A stretch of 9,949 nucleotides of DNA from Chloroflexota bacterium. GTDB lineage: Bacteria; Chloroflexota; UBA5177; JANWHV01. Location of the stretch: the NCBI GenBank assembly GCA_025450375.1, contig JANWHO010000119.1, positions 1 through 9,949 of the forward strand. The letters run 5' to 3'. Both the position numbers and the translations under genes were made by a program. Each line of letters begins with the position of its first letter. Within the stretch, counting starts at the first letter, position 1. Below the pieces are notes generated by a model. The model ran no database searches. It was not told where the DNA came from and saw only the letters and a program-made list of their open reading frames with translations. Shown piece by piece: positions 6,229-9,949 of this stretch.

Positions 6229-6900
6229 CTACACTCCGCTTCCCGGCCCGCCTTCCTTGCTGCCGGCGGTCAGACTGGTGAAAATCGCCGCCATCCCCGA
6301 TACCGCCAGCACGGGAGGCAGGAGGAACATCCCGGTGAGCAAGATGACCAGCAGTCCGACCAGGGCAAGATTGGGCTCCCAGCCGTAGCGGAGGTACGCC
6401 TCGATCAGGATCGCCAGGCCCGCGTAGGAGGCCACCAAGGAGGTGAGCGCGCCGGAAAGCAGGGTCAAACCGCTCCGAGCGGGGGTACGGGAAACGGCGG
6501 CCCGGAGCGATAGGCACAGCCAGCCGAGCACGAAGAGGTCTATCGCCGCTCCGGCGAAGATCTGCCAGAAGATCATCCCTATCACGTTATCCGTATAGCT
6601 GGACCAGAGGAGACCGGTCCAGGTGACACAGACCAGCGCCCCCAGCAAACCGGCTATCCACCGCCCATGCTCGGCGGGGATCAGGGTGCGCAGGGCATCC
6701 GGGCCTAACACCGAAGCGACCTTCGAGGTCAGATAGCCGAGCAACACCACGGCGGCGGCAATCGGGAGCACCCAATCCACCGGTTGTTGGTCGAGGCCGT
6801 GGAAGAGGACGGGCGGCACGGCAAGGAGCAACAGGCCGGTAAGCCAGCTTGCCCCCAGAACCGGCGCCGGCCAGATCCACCAAGGTGCCTTCCTCCGCAT
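6229..6900 (-). CDS. Integral membrane protein, about six helices, unknown function
   Basis: A 223-residue hydrophobic protein I do not recognise. Six likely transmembrane stretches can be seen: WIWPAPVLGASWLTGLLLLA near the N-terminus, WVLPIAAAVVLLGYLT, IAGLLGALVCVTWTGLLW, IFWQIFAGAAIDLFVLGWL, LLSGALTSLVASYAGLAILI and ALVGLLVILLTGMFLLPPVL. The C-terminal tail is short and polar (GSKEGGPGSGV), and MRRK at the N-terminus suggests a cytoplasmic start. The ATG at 6900 is chosen because AAGGAGG lies six bases upstream; a frame extension to 6969 adds 23 arginine-rich residues without a ribosome site. It lies 89 bp after the kinase gene and 26 bp before the acetyltransferase, all on the same strand, so the three are probably co-transcribed. 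It could be a membrane partner of the kinase, which itself has no membrane segment; this is inference from position only. Confidence 0.75.
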   Translation of the reverse strand: MRRKAPWWIWPAPVLGASWLTGLLLLAVPPVLFHGLDQQPVDWVLPIAAAVVLLGYLTSKVASVLGPDALRTLIPAEHGRWIAGLLGALVCVTWTGLLWSSYTDNVIGMIFWQIFAGAAIDLFVLGWLCLSLRAAVSRTPARSGLTLLSGALTSLVASYAGLAILIEAYLRYGWEPNLALVGLLVILLTGMFLLPPVLAVSGMAAIFTSLTAGSKEGGPGSGV

Positions 6901-6989
6901 GGTCGTCCTCCTTCGCCTGACAACATAGATCTCGCGCTCAAGCGTACTCCCGCGCGCGTGGTTAGGCAAGCATGGTCCGGTTCACAATC

Positions 6990-8600
6990 CTACCCGGCTC
7001 TCTGGGCCCGCCGAAATGAACGCATGGCCTCTCCATCCTGTCCCAACCGTTGCAGGCAGTATCCCCGGGTTCTCCATGCCTCGGCGTTCATCGGATCAAG
7101 CTGCGTCGCCTCGTCCAGGGCCCGCAACGCCTCCTGATAGCGATGCTGGCAGGCCAGGCTCCATCCGCGCGCCGCCCATGCCCCCGCGTCGTGCGGCTCC
7201 AGCACCAACGCCTGCTCAAGGGTGGCCAGCGCCTCCGGATGCAGCCCGATGTGACCCAGGCACCACCCCATGGTGGAAAGCACGTCCGCCTGATCCGGCG
7301 CCAGGCGTAAGGTTTCCTTGAACGCGGCAATCGCCTCCCGCGGCCTGCCCGCCTGCCGAAGCAGATACCCCTTGTCTCGCCAGAGATCCGCGTCGTCCGG
7401 GCACAGAGTCAATGCCTGATCCAGCACCGACTCAGCTTTGGCGAAGTGGCCGGCATGGGCCAGCCGCTCCCCTTGCAGCCTCAGGGCCTCCACTCTGTAT
7501 TCCTCGCCGGCGGTCTCCACCGACTCCACCTGGAACCGCGCCTGCATGGAGGCCGCCTGGCGGGGAATCACCGCCGCGACCACCTCGCTCTGCGATGGCG
7601 ACCAGGGTTGGTTGGCCACCCGCGAGGCATGGCGCAGGTCGGATCGGATCACCTGGCTGCCCGATGCCCGTGGCGTATTCGGTGGCGCCGCCCGCAGGGC
7701 GGTCCGGAAAAGCTTGACCGATGGCGGCCGCTCCGTCGCGACGAAGGCGAGGGACGCGGCAATCGTTTTTCCGAGCGATGCTGGGATGCCCAGCCCTTCG
7801 GCGTCCAGGGCTGGGAAGCTGAACGGCGCCTCCCTGGCCGGATCGCGCCCGGTCAGCAAATGGTGAAGCGTGGCGGCCAGAGCATAGAGATCACTGCGGG
7901 GCTCGGCAAGCCCTTGGTACTGCTCGGGCGGCGCGTACCCCGGTGTCCCGATCGTCGTCCCCACCCGCCGCGGCACGAATCGGGTGGCGATCCCGAAATC
8001 GATCAGCATCAGATTCCCATCATCATCCACCATGATGTTGGCCGGCTTGAGATCCCGGAACAGCACCGGCGGGGTACGGGCGTGCAGATACTCCAGCACA
8101 TCGCAGAGGGCCCGCGCCCAGCCGATCACCGTGGCCGCGGGTAGACCGCTTTCCGGCCGCTTGGTCAGGATCTGTTCCAGGGTGCGGCCCTTGATGAACT
8201 GCATCACGATATACAGCCGGCCATGTTCCTCGAACGAGTCCCACACTCGCGGAATGGCCGGATGGTTGAGGGTGGCCAGCAACTCAGCCTCACGGAGAAA
8301 CCAGGCCGTGGCCTCTTCAAGCTCATCTGCTTGCAGCACCACCGGCACCAGTTCTTTCAAGGCCCGAACCTGGCCCTCGAAACGGCTGTCCTCGGCCTCG
8401 TACACGGCGCCAAAAGAGCCGCGGCTGACCAGCCGGCGTACCTTATAGCGCGAGGCCAATTGGAGAGAGACCGGGAGCGGTTGCCAGAGGGAGGGGATGA
8501 ACACATCCTGGCGTTCGGCTGCCGAGGCTCGCGCGATCCCGCAGTTAGGACAGAACCGGCCATTGCCGGCGAGTTGACCACAATGGAGGCACGTCTCCAT
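6990..8600 (-). CDS. Zinc-ribbon / Hanks-type Ser-Thr protein kinase / TPR protein
   Basis: A 536-residue cytoplasmic signalling kinase. With the ATG at 8600, a C-x2-C...C-x2-C zinc ribbon fills residues 4-20 (CLHC, CPNC). The kinase domain spans about 50-300: glycine loop SRGSFGAVYEAED near 59-71, ATP-anchoring Lys 82 in RALKEL, helix-C Glu near 104, catalytic loop FRDLKPANIM with Asp 183 and Asn 188, and metal-binding DFG Asp 201. GTPGYAPPEQYQG is near 219-231. The HRD motif is FRD, common in some Chloroflexi and cyanobacterial kinases and generally still active. A polar linker leads to four to five TPR units from about 378 to the end (A-x-W-x-x-x-G-x-x-L pattern, each closing in L-x-P), expected to bind a partner protein. 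No membrane helix is present, unlike the PknB type. GGGGAG precedes this ATG; a GTG at 8624 is less likely. It leads a minus-strand group with the membrane protein and acetyltransferase. AGCATA at 8671-8676 (TATGCT on the minus strand) is a weak -10. Confidence 0.9.
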   Translation of the reverse strand: METCLHCGQLAGNGRFCPNCGIARASAAERQDVFIPSLWQPLPVSLQLASRYKVRRLVSRGSFGAVYEAEDSRFEGQVRALKELVPVVLQADELEEATAWFLREAELLATLNHPAIPRVWDSFEEHGRLYIVMQFIKGRTLEQILTKRPESGLPAATVIGWARALCDVLEYLHARTPPVLFRDLKPANIMVDDDGNLMLIDFGIATRFVPRRVGTTIGTPGYAPPEQYQGLAEPRSDLYALAATLHHLLTGRDPAREAPFSFPALDAEGLGIPASLGKTIAASLAFVATERPPSVKLFRTALRAAPPNTPRASGSQVIRSDLRHASRVANQPWSPSQSEVVAAVIPRQAASMQARFQVESVETAGEEYRVEALRLQGERLAHAGHFAKAESVLDQALTLCPDDADLWRDKGYLLRQAGRPREAIAAFKETLRLAPDQADVLSTMGWCLGHIGLHPEALATLEQALVLEPHDAGAWAARGWSLACQHRYQEALRALDEATQLDPMNAEAWRTRGYCLQRLGQDGEAMRSFRRAQRAG

Positions 8601-8999
8601 GCCGGCCACTCCCCAGAACCCCACACTTGGACGCGCTTCGTCGGCCCGCTACCGACCCTGAGATGAGAGTAGCATAAACCTGGCTTCCCTACCCAACCAG
8701 GGAGCCGCCCGGGCGCACCGACGTGTTGTGATCCACGTTGGAGCACCAGCATGGTCGCCACGGTCGCCTGGGAGCGCGAGCATCCTTGCTCGCGCTCCCA
8801 GGCGGGGCGGCCCGCCACAATGCTTCGGTACGCCCGAGCCGCCCCTCCCAATCGAGACGCCGCGGTAGGGACCGCTGGCCTCTCACCCCCGCGGGGGCTT
8901 ATCATGATGGCATGTGCCCCGCCCCCGCGATGCCGCGAGGGCGACGAAACCACCAGTGCGCGGCCGGCACGGTACTGATCCGGCCCGCGGGAGGATCCC
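8601..8999. other. Divergent intergenic region with a REP-like palindrome
   Basis: This spacer of about 400 bp separates the divergent kinase and dehydrogenase genes and should hold both promoters. No plus-strand promoter is convincing. Open frames on both strands here are GC-rich shadows without family resemblance or ribosome sites. Its one clear element is the long inverted repeat at 8765-8804. Confidence 0.5.
8765..8804. repeat. 18-bp perfect inverted repeat, REP-like element
   Basis: CGCCTGGGAGCGCGAGCA and its exact reverse complement are separated by only TCCT, giving an uninterrupted 18-bp stem with a tetraloop. No T tract follows, and it is far from any stop codon, so a terminator is unlikely. 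The TGGGAGCGCG...CGCGCTCCCA core resembles palindromes I recall being dispersed between genes in several GC-rich bacteria, but copy number cannot be judged from one window. Confidence 0.75.
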
Positions 9000-9949
9000 A
9001 TGGCTACCACGGTTACCCGCAGTGAGCAGCATACATCCACCACGGTTCGCAAGCTCCGCAACTACGTCAACGGCCAATGGGTCGAGGCGGGCTCGGGCAC
9101 CCTGGAGGTGCGGAATCCCGCCACCAACCAGGTGCTGGCCCAGGTGCCTCTGTCCACGAAAGATGACGTGGAACGGGCGGTGGCGGCGGCCCGCGCCGCT
9201 TTCCCCGCCTGGAGGGCGACGCCCGTCCTGGAACGGGCCCGCTACCTCTTCAAGGTGCGGCAATTGATGGAGGAGCATCTAGAGGAACTGGCCCAGATCC
9301 TGGTCAGCGAGGTCGGTAAGGCCCTCCCAGACGCGCGCCTGGAGATCAAGCGCGGGATCGAAATGGTCGAGGTAGCCACCGGGATGCCAACTCTGATGAT
9401 GGGCAACAACCTTGAGGACATTTCGCGTGATATTGACTGCGACACAATCCGCCAGCCGATCGGCGTGTTCGCCGCCATCACCCCCTACAATTTCCCCTCC
9501 ATGGTTCCGCTCTGGTTCCTGCCCTTTGCCGTCGCCTCGGGCAACACCTTCGTGCTCAAGCCCTCGGAACAGGTGCCGCTCAGTTCCATTCGCCTCTATG
9601 AATTGATGGAGCAGGCGGGCTTCCCGCCCGGCGTGATCAACCTGGTGAATGGGACCCACGATGCCGTGAATGGGCTGCTGGAGAGCAAGGGGGTCAATGG
9701 GATCTCCTTCGTGGGCTCGGCCGCGACCGCCAAGTATGTGTATGCCAGGGCGGCGGAGAACGGGAAGCGGGTCCAGGCGCTGGGCGGGGCGAAGAATCAT
9801 CTGGTGGTGATGCCGGACTGTGAGATGGAGAAGACGCTTTCGGCGATCATGTCCTCGTCGTTCGGGGCGGCGGGCCAACGCTGCCTGGCGGGGAGCGTGG
9901 TGGTGGCGGTGGGCGATGTCTATGACTCGCTTAAGGATGGGCTGCTCCG
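9000..9949 (+). CDS. mmsA: Methylmalonate-semialdehyde dehydrogenase (CoA-acylating), 3'-truncated
   Basis: The first 316 residues of a CoA-dependent aldehyde dehydrogenase that converts methylmalonate or malonate semialdehyde, NAD+ and CoA to propionyl- or acetyl-CoA with release of CO2. It acts in valine, thymine and inositol breakdown. The frame is open to the window edge; the full family length is about 490-500. NYVNGQWVEAGSG is typical of the family N-terminus. TPYNFPSMVPLWFLPFAVAS at about 161-180 is part of the Rossmann region. In LGGAKNHLVVMPD the usual ALDH general base Glu is replaced by Asn 266, the mark of the CoA-acylating MMSDH branch. FGAAGQRCLAGSVVV contains the catalytic Cys 295. 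GGGAGG lies just before the ATG. An N-terminal extension of about 17 polar residues precedes the conserved start. The paralogue iolA cannot be told apart from mmsA by sequence alone, and no mmsB or iol genes are in view. Confidence 0.93.
   Translation, partial: MATTVTRSEQHTSTTVRKLRNYVNGQWVEAGSGTLEVRNPATNQVLAQVPLSTKDDVERAVAAARAAFPAWRATPVLERARYLFKVRQLMEEHLEELAQILVSEVGKALPDARLEIKRGIEMVEVATGMPTLMMGNNLEDISRDIDCDTIRQPIGVFAAITPYNFPSMVPLWFLPFAVASGNTFVLKPSEQVPLSSIRLYELMEQAGFPPGVINLVNGTHDAVNGLLESKGVNGISFVGSAATAKYVYARAAENGKRVQALGGAKNHLVVMPDCEMEKTLSAIMSSSFGAAGQRCLAGSVVVAVGDVYDSLKDGLL

Noticed and set aside
6119..6517. Separate 132-residue minus-strand gene
   Set aside because: All but its last 27 residues are a shadow of the membrane protein gene; those 27 are the N-terminus of the frameshifted acetyltransferase.
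8765..8804. Rho-independent terminator
   Set aside because: No T tract follows on either strand, and the nearest genes start here rather than end here.
8357..9061. Minus-strand open frame spanning the kinase N-terminus and the palindrome (234 aa)
   Set aside because: It overlaps the kinase in another frame and crosses the inverted repeat, with low-complexity translation.

Overview
The window is GC-rich bacterial chromosomal DNA with eight supportable protein-coding loci and no tRNA, rRNA, CRISPR array or transposase that I can see. The gene mix points to Chloroflexota (Thermomicrobia or a relative) as a moderate-confidence inference: an archaeal-type COG2521 methyltransferase, a soluble Hanks-type kinase with a zinc ribbon and TPRs, a DUF2283 gene pair, and an FRD variant of the kinase HRD motif. 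Nothing in the window fixes the taxon.

Layout. Positions 1-1359 (+) hold the C-terminal 452 residues of urocanate hydratase (hutU, histidine catabolism). It converges on a COG2521-like SAM-dependent methyltransferase (1356-2207, -), and the two genes share one TTAA as both stop codons. A divergent spacer leads to a CoxG-like SRPBCC protein (2467-2937, +). Next comes a secreted TolB/PD40-type beta-propeller protein (3080-4210, +), followed by a good hairpin at 4259-4283. About 440 bp without a recognised gene follow, with several stem-loops.

At 4706-4761 a perfect palindrome, a consensus -35 and a -10 sit directly in front of a GTG start, which suggests a leaderless, operator-controlled two-gene unit. 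Its first gene (4761-5007) is broken by a single-base frameshift. Its second gene is an intact DUF2283 protein (5004-5249) translationally coupled by ATGA. The arrangement looks like a small toxin-antitoxin-type pair.

A minus-strand group runs from 8600 down to 5366: a zinc-ribbon/Ser-Thr kinase/TPR protein, a six-helix membrane protein, and a GNAT acetyltransferase broken by two frameshifts that restore the original frame. All three frame disruptions lie between 4.8 and 6.2 kb, while the large flanking genes are clean. That block is therefore either decaying or was badly sequenced.

An 18-bp perfect inverted repeat at 8765-8804, probably a REP-like dispersed element, lies in the spacer before the last gene. 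That gene (9000 to the window end, +) is a CoA-acylating methylmalonate-semialdehyde dehydrogenase (mmsA/iolA type). hutU and mmsA are both catabolic, but they lie 7.6 kb apart and nothing here shows they are regulated together.
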